Below are positions 46,627 to 58,887 of a stretch of DNA of 64,000 bases, one piece after another (the first letter of the stretch is position 1; each line of letters opens with the position of its first letter). A program made the position numbers and the translations under genes. The notes below the pieces were generated by a model, which was not told the origin of the DNA, made no database searches, and saw nothing but the letters and a program-made list of their open reading frames with translations. Source of the stretch: Campylorhamphus procurvoides. Taxonomy: Eukaryota; Chordata; Aves; Passeriformes; Dendrocolaptidae. The stretch is taken from NCBI GenBank assembly GCA_013396655.1, contig WBMV01002663.1, positions 302,872-366,871 of the forward strand. Reading direction: 5' to 3'.

Positions 46627-47789
46627 CTCCATTCTGAGAAAGGCCACACCACCATGGATGGTGTAGGGAGAGCACAGCTGTGCTTTGGGAGAATGAACAA
46701 GAACCACAGTTGGATTCTCTCCTCAGGTTGTTTGCTGTACCCAGACCACCCCCAGAGACCTCTTGCTTTGCTTATATTCTGCAGCTCTGAAGGACCATGG
46801 CCTGGGACTTGTCCATGGCCATGTTCATCGCTCAGCAGGGCTCAGCTGTGCTGTCCTCCTCTTGCTGGTAATGAAACAAGTTTGAACACTCAGCGAAATG
46901 GCAAATTAATCCTTGATCTCCCTGGAGTGGAGAGCAGCACCCTGAAAGACTTCTGGAGATGCTTTCCTGCCTTGTCGCCTTCACATCTGACACCTGCACA
47001 CTCTCACTTGCAGGTGGCCAAGGTGAAGATCCCACCCAGGGCATAGGGACTACTTCCCACCAGCTTCCATGAGTCAGGCAAATGAAAGGGAAGCCTGGCT
47101 GCTGTTCCTACACAGACAGGTCTGCAAGACCATGGGATGATTAAGCACTTTTTCTACTCTGACAATATTCACTATGTGACTTGTAGGAACCAGAAGGAGA
47201 GAAAACAGCCCAGTTCCACACCCTGCCTCAATCCAGCACCCACTGTGCTCCTCCTCCCCGCCACGGAATACCTCATCCTGTCCAGCTACTGTTCTAATTG
47301 CATTCCTTTTATGTAAGGTTTATATATGTACAGCCTTAACTCCAAGCTGAACAAAGTTTTTTCTATAGGAGTTTATTCGTCAGTCCATCTGTCATGGTAA
47401 CAATTCCCCATCTCCTGGCTGTCGTGGAGCCTCAATAAGCTGTGCACTCGCAGATTTATGTGCTGGTAATAACAAAGTAACATGGTGCAGACTGTAAAGT
47501 GTAATTTCCTGCACAAAAGCACAGTGTGACCTATTCCATCTCCCTACCTTTTTGGTAAGGTTTATACACTGGCTGTCACCATCTAGTCTAGGCAGAAAGT
47601 CCACATCCCAGAAAATCCACTGATAGGCTCTCTGAGATGTTGTTATTTGTACTGAGTCCTGCATGTGCTCATTCGTTTGTTCTCCTTGTTCCTCCCTCAG
47701 GCTGATGTGACACCGGTGCATCCCAGGTGGGAAGGCCAACAGCATCCTGGGCTTTACTGACAGGAACATTGCCAGCAAATCATGGAGGT
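46627..47789. other. Unique non-coding sequence
   Basis: Nothing recognised. Confidence 0.55.
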
Positions 47790-48314
47790 GGTTATTGCCT
47801 TGTACTCAGTACTTTTTAGACCACATCTGGAATAGTGTGTCCACTGTTAGGCACCTCAGTAATGGATATTGGTGAACTGGAGGGAATTCAGGACAGGGTC
47901 ATCCGGATGGTCATGGGCCTGAAGCAATTGCCCTGGTGAGGAGAGGGCACAGGAGTGGAGTTTGTTCAGCCTGGACAAGGGAAGGCTTTAGGAACATGTC
48001 CTATCGGTTGGCTGGCGCCTTTGAGAAGGTCATCAGGAAGATAGAGCCAAGCCACAGTAGTGCATGGTGGAAAAACAAGAGAATGGGTATAAATTGAAAC
48101 AGGAGAGGTTAAAAATGGGTGTAAGGAAAGTTTTGTCCCAATTAGCAACAGTCAAGCAAAGAAATAGGCTGTAGCATCTCTGTTCTTTGAGTTTTTAAAA
48201 GCCAGCTGGAGGTAGTCCTCAGCAGTCTGGTCTGATTTCATTGCTGGTATCTGAAGGCAGCTGCACCACAGACCTCCTGAGGTCACTTCCAAACTGGGTA
48301 ATTCTGTGATTTCA
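47790..48314 (+). mobile_element. Old, diverged CR1 LINE 3' portion
   Basis: Ordered but weak similarity: 'ttaggcacctcagtaatgg', 'ggtcatccggatggtcatgg', 'ttcagcctggacaaggg', then 'cctgaggtcacttccaaac' and 'attctgtgattt'. It is much more diverged than the other copies, so it is likely an ancient subfamily. Confidence 0.65.
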
Positions 48315-48707
48315 TTATTATAATTAGTGATCACAGTTTTCTGGGGTGGCTACAAGTGTCAGGCAGACTATCTCAGACTGCTTTGCTGGGACGAACACAG
48401 GCCTGTAGGAGTCAGACACACGCCAAGACTGATTTTTATTTCCACAGATTAGAAACAGATGGCTGCCAGAAGCTGCTGCTTCTGTGAGCATCCAGGAGGG
48501 CTGTTGTACAGCCGTGGAGATGTGACCAAGGCAACCTATGTGAGCCAGGCATGACACCTCCGTGTCAAAACAGCCCAGTGTGTGTGCACCTACTGCAAGT
48601 GGAGACCTTCAGTAGCTGCTCTGCCCAAGGTACTCATCCAGTCCAGCTGCTGTTCTGCTAAGCAACTGCAGTAGACAAAGGAAAAGGGACTACAGGTTCC
48701 TTGGAAA
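48315..48707. other. Unique sequence before LTR B
   Basis: Nothing recognised. Confidence 0.5.
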
Positions 48708-48712
48708 AATGC
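48708..48712. repeat. Target-site duplication of LTR B copy 1 (AATGC)
   Basis: AATGC here against CATGC at 49331-49335: a 5-bp duplication with one mismatch. Confidence 0.55.
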
Positions 48713-48904
48713 TGTGGAGGTTTGGGTTGGCTCCCTGCCAAGCCCAAGGACTGGCCACATGGATTCCCCCTTCCCAAGAGGGGAGGGGAAAAAAGTACCC
48801 AAAAAGACAATTTTAGTAAAAGTGTATATATATATTCACATATATTACAATTATTTACAATCAAACACTATGAATTGACAGAACAAAAATCCCAGAACAC
48901 CCCC

Positions 48905-48946
48905 TCAAAAGGGAAAAGGGGAAAAGGGAAAGGGAAACGGGACAAA
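48905..48946. repeat. Purine-rich low-complexity tract in LTR B copy 1
   Basis: Repeated GGGAAAA/GGGAAA units on the plus strand. It is part of the LTR and may have expanded after insertion. Confidence 0.6.
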
Positions 48947-49223
48947 AATGGGTAAAACCAAACAAAACGAATACACACACTTGTAAACTCAGGGAAAAGC
49001 TCAATAAGTAACTAATACAATCAATTCTGACCAAACTCCCCTTAAGAGAAAGCAGGTCCTTCCCCTCCGTACGGCTGGGACAGCAGCGTCTCCGAGAGGC
49101 CTCAGCTCACAGAGATAAGAGCTAGGCTGGCACAGAGAGCTGATGTCCTCCAAGCACATGAACGGGAGAGAGAAGAGAGCAAAAGCAAAATGGCAAAAGG
49201 AGGGAGGAAACCTTCCTTCTGTC

Positions 49224-49231
49224 TTTATATA
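49224..49231 (-). promoter_or_regulatory. TATA box of LTR B copy 1
   Basis: TATATAAA on the minus strand, about 100 bp inside the LTR start. This marks the probable end of U3. Confidence 0.5.
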
Positions 49232-49330
49232 CACCTGATTAGGTGAAGGAATGGTGTGGAATACTTCCTTAGTTATGACCTTGCTACCAAGGAAGGCCCA
49301 GACCAAAACCAAGAAAACTAAACCACCACA

Positions 49331-49335
49331 CATGC
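49331..49335. repeat. Target-site duplication of LTR B copy 1 (CATGC)
   Basis: Pairs with AATGC at 48708-48712; one mismatch. Confidence 0.55.
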
Positions 49336-49618
49336 AGTGACAGCTCAGGATCCAGTACAGCTCAGAGACTCCAAGCTCCCTGGAGACATGCTGTTAAGAT
49401 ATCATGATGCTGGTAATGGTGCTTTGCAGAACCAATACAGCTCAGGATTCAGGGCCAGGTAAAGCCTGAGGCATCACCAGCCATACAAATCACAGCTGGA
49501 GAGACAATAAATATGGTTCATGGGACATGTCCAGTGTGGGATATAGTCAGGGGTGTTTTCCAGAATAAGCATGGGAACATGGCAGAATTCGCTGCAGAGG
49601 TTTGGGCTGTGAGGATGG

Positions 49619-49782
49619 ACAGAGCAGAGAAGCTGTGGATGCCCCATCCCTGGAAGTGTCTAAGGCCAGGTTGGATGGGGCTTCGAACAACCTGGGCTAG
49701 TGGAAGGTGTCCCTGCCCATGGCAGGGTGTGGATGAGAGGAGCTTTAAGGTCCCTTCCAACCCAAACCATTCTGGGATTCCA
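49619..49782 (+). mobile_element. CR1 LINE 3' fragment, short
   Basis: This opens abruptly at 'gcagagaagctgtggatgcc' and ends 'ccattctgggattccag'. The 5' truncation is only about 160 bp from the 3' end. Confidence 0.92.
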
Positions 49783-52700
49783 GAATTTCTTTCTTGCACC
49801 CTCAAAGTGTAGCCAATCATATAAGAAGACGTGGGATTCCAAAGGAAGATGACACTTTAATAGGGAGCTCCTGAGTGGGATTCACCTCTTTTGAATACAT
49901 GGAATTGTGAGAAGGTCCTAACTGAGTGACTGTAAGGATGTATTTGCAGCAGTAAAAAAATGCATTGCAGGTTCACGTCAAAATGACCTTTTTCCCCAAT
50001 AAGATATGCCAATGCCAAAGCCAAATTCCAAGAGTTCCAGTTCCCTTTTGCCCAGATATGATTGTTGGGGAAGTGTAGGAAACAGGAAAAGAGCACTGGG
50101 ATGAACTGGACTGAGAGGACACCCTCCACTGCAGACATGCCCAGATGGTGCTTTATTACCCATGATCACATGTCCTATGACATGTGGAGCGGTGGTGTCT
50201 GGAGCTGAGCTGGGAAGCTCAGACTTTGCTGGCTGGAGTCCAGAGCTTCCCAGGCTGCCTCTGCTTTCTGCTTGCAAAGTCCTGCCATGTGGCAGGCCCT
50301 TCTGATTGATGACCAAGTCATTTTAGGTTTGTTTTTTTTTTTTTCAGATAGTGTGCTTGGGAGTTTGTTTACTGTGCACTGAGAACACTTTTGGTCTTGT
50401 CACTGGAGAACAATTCATCAGAGAGGATTTGCCAAAGATGGGCCCTCAGCCTCGAGCCTCATTAGAGCTTCCTTGGCAGAGCTGGGGAGCTCTGGTTCCT
50501 CCCCCGTGCTAACAGGAGGCACTGGGTGGTAGGTAGGGTGGGAACTCAGCTTCAGAGCAGCTCAGCAGCAAATCTCCAGCATACCTGGACAAGTAAAAAC
50601 ATAATAAGGCAGCATATGGTTCTCTATTGGCACCCTCCAACCCCTGACACTGTGGTACAAGTCTGATGAGAGCATTTTCAGTCAAATGCATTTGAAACAA
50701 AAACAAAACTCAGTTTGGGATTTCTTATAACCTACCAGCACCAACAGTGCTGTTGTGGTTCTCCATAAATGTGTCTCCCTGCTGAGGAAAATGTATGTTT
50801 TCTGTCAAAAAATGAGTACTGAATATCTCCACATGGATGTTTCCATGCTGCACCTTCTGGGCTGTGGCTGGTTCCTTCCTCTCCCATCTAGAAAACTCCC
50901 CAATGACTTCAATCTCCCTGCTCCCTGTGAGAGGGAATATAGATCACACCTCAGTGACCAGAGCCAACTGGTGACATTGGTGGGGAAAGGAGACCAAGAC
51001 CATGAGGGACAGCTGTCCATCTCTACTCCCTAGGATTTTTATGGCTTAAATGGTCAAGAATCTTGACTCAGTGTGTCAGCAGAGCCCCAGGGAGTGCCCC
51101 TTCACTTCAATTTCCAGATGAGACAGGACATCCCCACAGAGCAGAGCACGAGCGATGGGAACAAAACCCAGTGGATTCCTTGGCAGTGTCTGCAAAGGCA
51201 GAATTGATGGGCCAGGCATTCCTAGAGAAGAGACAAGGCACGCTGAAGCTGAGCTAACAGGGTGCATCAGGAATAATTGCAGCATTGACCGCTGCTGATC
51301 CCCAAAAAGGTTGAGACACGAACAGGTGTTAAGAGGAAGGAAGAAGAAATCGCCTCACTCTTTGGCTGATTTCCCAATAGGTCCCATAGATACACACATA
51401 GTTTTAATGCATTAGAAGAATGGAAGGCTTCAGATAAAGTGTCTTGATAAAGAAGTGAACAAATACTTTTATCTGTGAAATAAATCTCCTCTACTTCACA
51501 TGTTCTGCAAAAGACAATCTTTTCCTGTCCCATGGCCAACCACGTTTCACCATCCCTTGCCAGGTGTGACTCCTCATCTCCTCTCAGCACCTCAAGAAGG
51601 TCTGTAGGCAGAGGAGTGTGATCATTCCCTCTGGCAAGACCTGTTAGAGCTGATCCTGGTAGGACTGAGCTGAGAGTACTGGGAGTTGGTAACCTTCCCA
51701 TTTGGATCCAATGGTGGTGGTGGGATCGATAGATCCTGGCTGTAACCGCTTGTTTTTCCAGCAGGAAGAAGGAGGCTGCTAAGGACCGAAATTCTGGATC
51801 ACTCAGCAGGTGAAAGAGATGCCAGATGTGACAAGGGCAATGGCATTAAATGCTTGGTAGGTCCAGCAGAGCTGAGGTGAAGTTCCAGTTGAGCTCAGGC
51901 CCACAGATCTGCAGAGTTGGACTGCGTAATACAGGACAAGATCTTCATCTGATTCCTTTCCTCCACTCACCACTTCTTTCCAGGAAACTGTCACAAGAGG
52001 GGAGGAATTGGCCACTTCTCAAGACAAGGTAAAGCCTCACTTCTAAAAAACTGCACTGAATTCCAGCCTGCCTTCACAACCTTGGACACTAAGTTAAACC
52101 TTTTTCCGTACAACTGAAGAGCCCTTTACTGTCAGAAATCTAGCTCCTATGCAGATATTAGGAACCTCTACCAGATACTCACTGCCTGATGCCCTCCTTG
52201 ATAAAGAAAACAGGCTGAACCCATTCAGTACTCTGCTTTAGGGCAAGTTTTCAGGTAACATTGCTTTTTAATATGGATGTTTTGTTGTTGGGAGTGAGTC
52301 CTCAGACAAAATCTGAAGTGCTGATGACCTATGGTGCCTAAGGCCATTAAAAATCCCACCAGTCATCTCACCAAGCTGTTGACCTCAAAATCTCATCCCA
52401 GCTCCATTGAGGATTTTCCTTTTTATGTAGCTTTTCCCTGAATTTTCATGGATGGATGTACGCAATGTTGATTATCTAAAGTTTTTGCACTGCAAAACCC
52501 ACTGCTCATGTGGACACTTGTTCAAGCAAATAACGCATTGTGGGCAACATTCCATCTGGGCCACAGCACCTTTCTGTGCCCGTGAACAGCATCAGAGACC
52601 CACAAGCAGTGACGAAGGAGAGTCTGCTGGGCTCAGAAAAATTCCAAAGTTCCTTCTGACTGGGCACTGCCTCGTGTTCCTCTTCCATCTCAGAGGAGAG

Positions 52701-55700
52701 GCACTGTGGAAGTTGCCTCCATCCCTTGCAGCGTGCACACACCTTCCAAGGAGGAATGGAGCTCTAATTCCACTCTTCTGTTGACTGTGTTGTTTGGAAA
52801 ACAGGCCAACTTTCATCTTCCTTTTCTTCCTGCCCCTCTTTGCTGTTCAGCCTCTCTGTGACAACAGGCATCATACAGCAAAGAGGAGACAAGGAGTTAC
52901 TCCAATACGACCTTCTGACCCAAGAGCAGACTAACCATCAACAATGTGACAGTCAATCAATGGGCCTGATTAATTAACTCCAAATAAGTTAATCTGAGCA
53001 CTGAGGCGCAGAGGAGGCCTCCTGGTGAAAGCAATGCTCTGACACCTCACAGGCAGGGGAAGAAAATCGATTCCCTGCCTGCCCCATTTGTCACAGCAAA
53101 ACAAAGAGTTCTATCGAATAGCAGTGCTGGATGGATGGAATGTCACAGCAGCAGTGGATGGAGGGCTGTGTGGTCCTGTGCTCACACTGTGCAAGATGCT
53201 GGACCACCTTTCTCCAGTGGGATGATGAAGTGATATATAAAAGGGAAGATGTAAAACATCACATCGGGAAGAAACTTTGAAAAACAGTGCAGGAGAGCCC
53301 CTTTCCACGAGATGCTGCAGGAATCATCAACCTTATCCTGAGCGTGGTCAGAGCCCACTGTCCTTCTTCACTCCTGTTAGACCTGTAGTTTCTGAAACTA
53401 TAGCAGAAGGGAATTACTGCAAACAGGCTGCTCTGTCTGCTGACTGAGAGCAGTTTGAAGATTCAGAAGCAGCTCAACTTTCTGAGAAGTTGATGCAGAC
53501 AAGGTCTGTCAGAGACACAAAGCCCATTGGAGGTGCTTGAGCAGGGAAATGTGTCTCCTGTGCTGCCAGTTCCCGGCTGTGAGCACACACTGGGCAGGCG
53601 GGACATGGGAAGGAAATGGTGCCTGGGAATCTGATTCCATGCTACCACTGTCATATCCTGGGACTCACAGGAGATCAGTCCCTACTCTGCACTCACTGGC
53701 CTTGGGGTGAGGAGAGTGGAGTGACTTTTCCTGGAAATGGGGCCATCCTATGGGCTGCATGTATGTCTACAGGGCCCAGACACCTGTTGATCAGGCTCCC
53801 ATTCAGCTTTTCAGGCTGATACTCAAGATTCAGGGCTTGTAGGAACCCAAGTCCTCTTTACATTGCTCAGTTCTCTGCTTCCAGAGCTGAAACAGAAGAT
53901 GATATATTTCCACTCCACTACCTAAATGATCTCACTGGGACACTTCTTCCAATTTTTGACAGTGCAGTGGAGGCACAGAAGGTGTTAGATCCCTGAATGC
54001 ATCCCAGTTTCCTCACTGGCACGGCCTACTGTGCTGCAAACAGCAGCAGGGCTTGAAGTTGCAGGGATCTCTGTGACCACTAAGCAGATTGCAGGATCAA
54101 AGCACATTTTCCCCTGCTGGCATTGACCTTTCTTTCTTGATTTCAGTATTTTCCTATTCTTTCCCTTTCTTCTTTAGCTCCATGCTTGGCTTCCCTATGC
54201 TCCCTTCCATTCCTCTCCAGGGGCCATCCTGCCTAATGTTGACTCAGGTGCCTCTTGACATCCTCAGACTTCAGTGTCCCACACCAGGGACATAACAGAC
54301 CTCTGGCAGCCTGCTTGCTCTCACACACCTCTTAATGTGATTCACAGTCCTGGTTTGACCAGAAGAGCTGGTCAATCATTTTCTGCGCTCTTCTCTTTGG
54401 GCATCACCATCATTGCTGAGTCCCATCTCCTCCCCTGCCAGGGCATGACTCTGGGCTCATCAATACAGTCAATTTGTGTGGTTTCAACAAGCTGCTCTGT
54501 TTTGGCTGAGCTGTCCAGGCCTGTGTTCCAGAGCTAATACGTGGTTAATCAGCTTCACAGAGCCCTCTTCTGTTCCTAGGGGACTCTGACAGAATGCTCT
54601 GTTCCGTTTCCCAGGACTTTCCATTCTACTCTTTCTTCTGCACAGCCTTCTTCCAGGTCTGCCGTCTGCCAGGTTTGTCCTAGTCCATTGATATTGTTCC
54701 CACAGTGATTCCTTTGGAGGACCTTTTCTATTCCCTCATTAAGTTACTCATGGCTCTCCTCCTGGTCCCTTCTCTTTTCCCTCCACACCTCATCTGCAGC
54801 CACACACAGAGTGGACTCACATATTCGGCTCTGAACAGCTTCTTTTCATCCTGAGCAAATATTTTATCTCATGCCTTTAATCTCTCCTAATGAATAACCA
54901 GGCATCACTCAAGCTGATTATCACCTTCAAACTCACTTTAAAACTCTTCCTCACCATGACGCCTGCCTGGGCAGAATGGAGGGCTCCAGGAGGGGCCTCT
55001 TTATCCCACTCCTTGTAGGGAGGAGATTGAACCAAACCGCTCCTTCCCTGAGGGCTGGGGCTCACAGAGATTGTTCCCAGACCTGGGCTGCACACGGAGA
55101 GTTAATGTGCCATGCCTAATGTACTGTAAATTCAGAGCCTGGCACTTTGCATGCCAGATTCCCTGGACAGGTCTTTGACAAAATGTGATGTTTTGTGACT
55201 GCAATGTCACGTGTCAGCTTTAGAGCACAGTGTAAGGTCTGGTGAGCACTGCAGCATCTGGGCTAAGAATGTGCTTTTACAAACAGCAATGTTTGATTTA
55301 GCCATTACAACAATAATCTTTCAGCAATTCACTTTTTCTGTGGTTTGGTGAATGGCTGGTAAATGTGCCAGACCCCTTCAGGCATGTTTTGTTTGCTAAC
55401 ATTCAAAGTATTTAACCATGTGCACTATGTCTCGGGTTGCCAGTTGAATTAACTTTCTTTTCACTTACATAACTTGCACTTCTTAATCAGGATTGTCACA
55501 GATAGCAACCAAGGCATGTACAGAGGGGCTTTGTGGTTGAATAATCACTCAAACTGCTTTGTAAACATCAGTATGTTTAAAAATAAATAAATGTTTGAAT
55601 ACCCAGATTCTTTTGCAGACTAACAAATATCTATGAACTGGAGTGAACCACTTCTCAGGGCTTTGTTTTATACATTTATTCAGGAACACTTTTTTTTCCT

Positions 55701-55961
55701 GTTTTATGCAAATTCAGCATGTCTGACTACCTGCAAAAAAGTTATGTGAAGGACTCATCAAGATGGGCTCGTGAGAAACTCTTTCAAAGCAAATAAAAAT
55801 CCAAGCAAGCCTTTACCATCATTCACTCAGCTTTCTATCAGTAAGACAGCCATGGAATGTCTTCAACAAGCCACATAAGAGGGCTGGAAATCCCTTAGAT
55901 CCCACTCTCCAGACTGATAACCTGCAGCATCTTCATGTGCACTCAGACACAGACACAAAAT
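49783..55961. other. Longest stretch without a recognised element
   Basis: About 6.2 kb with no recognised CR1, LTR, RNA or gene. A T13 tract followed by CAG lies at 50332-50346. Open frames reach 144 codons (51267-51701, minus) without a domain. Confidence 0.5.
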
Positions 55962-55966
55962 GCTGC
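55962..55966. repeat. Left target-site duplication GCTGC
   Basis: GCTGC here is repeated exactly at 56412-56416, on the other side of the LTR. Confidence 0.75.
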
Positions 55967-56114
55967 TGTGACCAGTTGAAATTGGCCAAATGCCAAGAGC
56001 CCACAGGGCCTGGGACAGAGGCCCCAAGACCCCTCCCAGCCACAGAGAGGGGGGGAAAAGAGAGGGGGAGAAAAAACACCACGAACCCAAACTTCAGTAG
56101 GACTAAAACGGTTT

Positions 56115-56140
<26 letters not shown>
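56115..56140. repeat. (AG)13 microsatellite inside LTR B copy 2
   Basis: Uninterrupted AG dinucleotides, absent from copy 1, so it expanded in or after this insertion. Confidence 0.85.
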
Positions 56141-56145
<5 letters not shown>

Positions 56146-56322
56146 GAAAAAGAAAACAAGTTTTCACTTCCCTCTTATCCAAAAAAATTGTTGTTCCCAA
56201 ATCTCAGGACCCCACCTCCTCCCGACTGGCTATTAGCAGGTCTGTGCCTCGGCCCACTGGGAGCTTCTCTGCCCTCCAGCCCTGCCAGAAGAAGGATGCC
56301 CCACTGACTTCCGACTCCCCTC

Positions 56323-56329
56323 TTTATAT
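56323..56329 (-). promoter_or_regulatory. TATA-like element of LTR B copy 2
   Basis: ATATAAA on the minus strand, at the position corresponding to the TATA box in copy 1. Confidence 0.45.
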
Positions 56330-56411
56330 CTTTGCTTACGTAAAGAAATGAGATGGAATACTTCCTTAGTTATGACCTCAGTTACCAGGAAGGTAAACCG
56401 AAACCACTACA

Positions 56412-56416
56412 GCTGC
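56412..56416. repeat. Right target-site duplication GCTGC
   Basis: Exact repeat of 55962-55966. Confidence 0.75.
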
Positions 56417-57689
56417 CTATTTAGGACTTTTGATTTGTTACTCGCCTTCCTCCCATTGTCAGTGTTTCAGTGTTTAGCAAGGCAAGCTATCCCCTGTCGG
56501 CACCAACAACCATAAACACTGGCCATAGGTCCAGTGAATGAAAACCAGCTTTTGGGGGTGTCATTTGAGAGGAAGATGTACAGATTTTGCAGCCTGGCTG
56601 GTCCATGCTGTGTTTGTGAGTCTGCAGAGAGTGGTGTGAGTGTGCTGAGCCCATGGCTAAGCCAGTCCCTTGCTCTGTGCATAGCCACATAAGGAGAGGT
56701 CACACCACAGTGAGCAGATTATGGGGATGTGCCATCCAGACAGTACAATGACTGATATTACATGCTTTATGGAAATTTTCCTTTAGCCCTTAAACAACAG
56801 GTTGGAAAACACAAAGTGGTTCAGATTTTGGAGAGATCAGTGTCTCCATGGATTTAACAGGGCTCCAGACACTCTTCCTTCATTACAGTATCTCAGGGGA
56901 CAGTTTGAATGTCCACAACAAGTCTTTTCTGGTCTCTGAATACCTGCTGTAGAAATATTTTTGGCCAGTAATCTTCATGTTCCATTAGTATTACATTAAT
57001 CTAAACATAATGAGTGGTTTGTCTGCAGCATCTGTACACTGTAAATAGACATTTGATCATAAATTCATCATGGTTGGAAAAGACCAAAACCAAATCCCTT
57101 CTGGTTTAACTGTATCAAATATGATTGTTTCACCATTTATTTTGCTATTAAACTAAGTGGCAACACGTGTAGATCAAATGAGCCACCACCCAGAAGTGCA
57201 GCATCACCATTAGTGGTTTCAGGGAGCATCTGCTCAAAGGACATTTAACCTTCAGGAGAGGCCATTCCATGCTGTGTTGCACACACGTGTGCACACATGT
57301 GACAGATGTGGAGACCCTGGTGGCTGCTGTGTGACCTGCAGGCAGGTTGCCAAAGGTTTTGCTGCCTCAGCCCTGTTCCGCTGTTGTGCCACCTCCTCCA
57401 CAGGATGAATCTGAATCTTTCTTGATCCCCAAACTAAGGTGGCACACCAGGTCCATGAAGAGCACCAAAGGTGTATGTGATTCTATTTATTCTTGAAATT
57501 TCTGGAGACTAAACCTCTGACTAGCCATCTGACATGTCTGAGACGTGTGAGGATGCACTTGAAGCATTTTGATGCAGAAACAAAGGCAGTTCTCAGGAAG
57601 CCATTCCTGTCAGCTGGAAATGTGGAGCTGTGCACATGGAATGGTTCAGCTCAAGTAATTGGTTCATTAGATTTTTAAAGTCATTGAAA
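56417..57689. other. Unique non-coding sequence
   Basis: No gene is recognised. A very short CR1-like end ('catggttggaaaagacc', about 57069-57085) may be a relic but is too short to call. Confidence 0.5.
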
Positions 57690-57895
57690 CATAGAATCAC
57701 AGAATGGTTTGGGTTGGAAGGGACATTGAAGATCATTTTGTTGCAACCCCTTGCCATGGGCAGGGACACCTTCTACTAGACCAGGTTGCTCCAAACCCCA
57801 TCCAACCTGGCCTTGAACGCTTCCAGGGATGGGGCAGGCACAACTTCTCTGGGCAATCTTCTCTGTGCCACCACCCCCACAGGGAAGAAGGAAAG
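57690..57895 (-). mobile_element. CR1 LINE 3' fragment
   Basis: This runs from 'catagaatcacagaatgg' through 'catgggcagggacacc' to 'ccacccccacagggaagaag'. It is close to the consensus of the younger copies in this window. Confidence 0.92.
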
Positions 57896-58887
57896 AAAAG
57901 TAGTTTTTCTGAGTACTTCTTGATTTCCACCTCCTCCATCTCCATATGTGCATGAAGCATTTGAAAGTGAGCATCACAATACTTTTCTTTCCAGGTTTTA
58001 GAAGAAAAGTTTCATTAGTTATAATTTCATACATGTACCAGCTTATTTGCTTCTGCCCTTCTCCACAGGTCCATGCATGTTTGTGTTTGTTCAGAGAAAC
58101 AATATATTGAGGGAAAATATGGTTTAAAAAATGAACTTTGTAGTTGGTTTTTGAAGAGGGCCAAGCCTGTAGCCACACTTCTGCACTGGGGCAGGGAGAT
58201 ACACAGCCTGTGGCCAGACTCTGATCTCTCTTGCTGCATAATCACAGCAGAGGTAGCAACTGGCATCTTCATCCCACTGTGTATTTTAATGTTTGCTTTT
58301 CTTTTTCTCACAGTGTCCCACAGAGGCAATTAAACAGAGCAGAGAATTAAACAGGGATCACAGCAGGTCTGGATTTCCATAAGGATGTTCTTAATGATGG
58401 TTTCCCGGATGAGGCCTTTGCTGGGTATGAGCTCATTGCTGCCTTTGGTGGAGACTCCTCTGTATGTCCTTGGCAAGGCACAACCTTGTCCCATCTTCCT
58501 GATCAGTGGACCAACATAACCGTTGTCACTGTGTCACATTATCTCTGAGAAGCTCTGCAAGCCTCCGAGATGTGGTTACACACAGACCAGTGTTATGGAG
58601 AGAGGTTGAATGGAAATTTCAGAGTTACTGCTTGGGGCAGGACTGTGGCTTCAGGGTGAGGAGAGTTTGCTGCCTGCATGCAAGGGCAAGGTAGGCTGAA
58701 ATATTTGGCACATATCCATTATGCAGAAGCCAGAAGGTTACCCATTCTTGCCTGGTTTATTTCAGCAACACTGTCATTTCCTGGGCTCAGGGCTCAAGGC
58801 TGGACAGGACCATCTTGCTCCCTCAGCCCCAACTCTTGGTGGCCAACCACCTCCCTGAGCATCTTTGCCTCAAGCACAGCATTTTAT
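57896..58887. other. Unique non-coding sequence
   Basis: Nothing recognised. Confidence 0.55.

Larger units (their letters stand above)
48713..49330 (-). mobile_element. Solo LTR, family B copy 1
   Basis: On the minus strand the element starts TGTGGTGGTTTAG (at 49330) and ends CCTCCACA (at 48713), 618 bp with TG...CA termini and an imperfect 5-bp duplication. A minus-strand TATATAAA lies at 49224-49231. A 24-bp block (49258-49281) is identical to 56355-56378 in copy 2, which identifies the family. The part nearest 48713 is AT-rich and includes a GGGAAAAGG-type purine tract. No internal retroviral region follows. Confidence 0.78.
55967..56411 (-). mobile_element. Solo LTR, family B copy 2
   Basis: On the minus strand it starts TGTAGTGGTTTCGG (at 56411) and ends GGTCACA (at 55967), 445 bp, flanked by a perfect 5-bp duplication. 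It shares the start and the 24-bp block 56355-56378 with copy 1, plus an ATATAAA element (56323-56329, minus), but the remainder differs substantially. It is about 170 bp shorter than copy 1 and carries an (AG)13 run. It is a solo LTR, probably ERVL-like given the 5-bp duplication. Confidence 0.82.

Noticed and set aside
50332..50346. T13-CAG as a splice acceptor
   Set aside because: It resembles a polypyrimidine tract with AG, but no coding frame, branch-point context or donor partner supports an exon after it.
48713..56411. A provirus bounded by the two family-B LTRs
   Set aside because: Each LTR has its own flanking duplication (AATGC/CATGC and GCTGC), the copies differ over most of their length, and the DNA between shows no retroviral genes.
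57058..57105. CR1 3' end relic
   Set aside because: Only about 17 bases match the CR1 end; too short to separate from chance.
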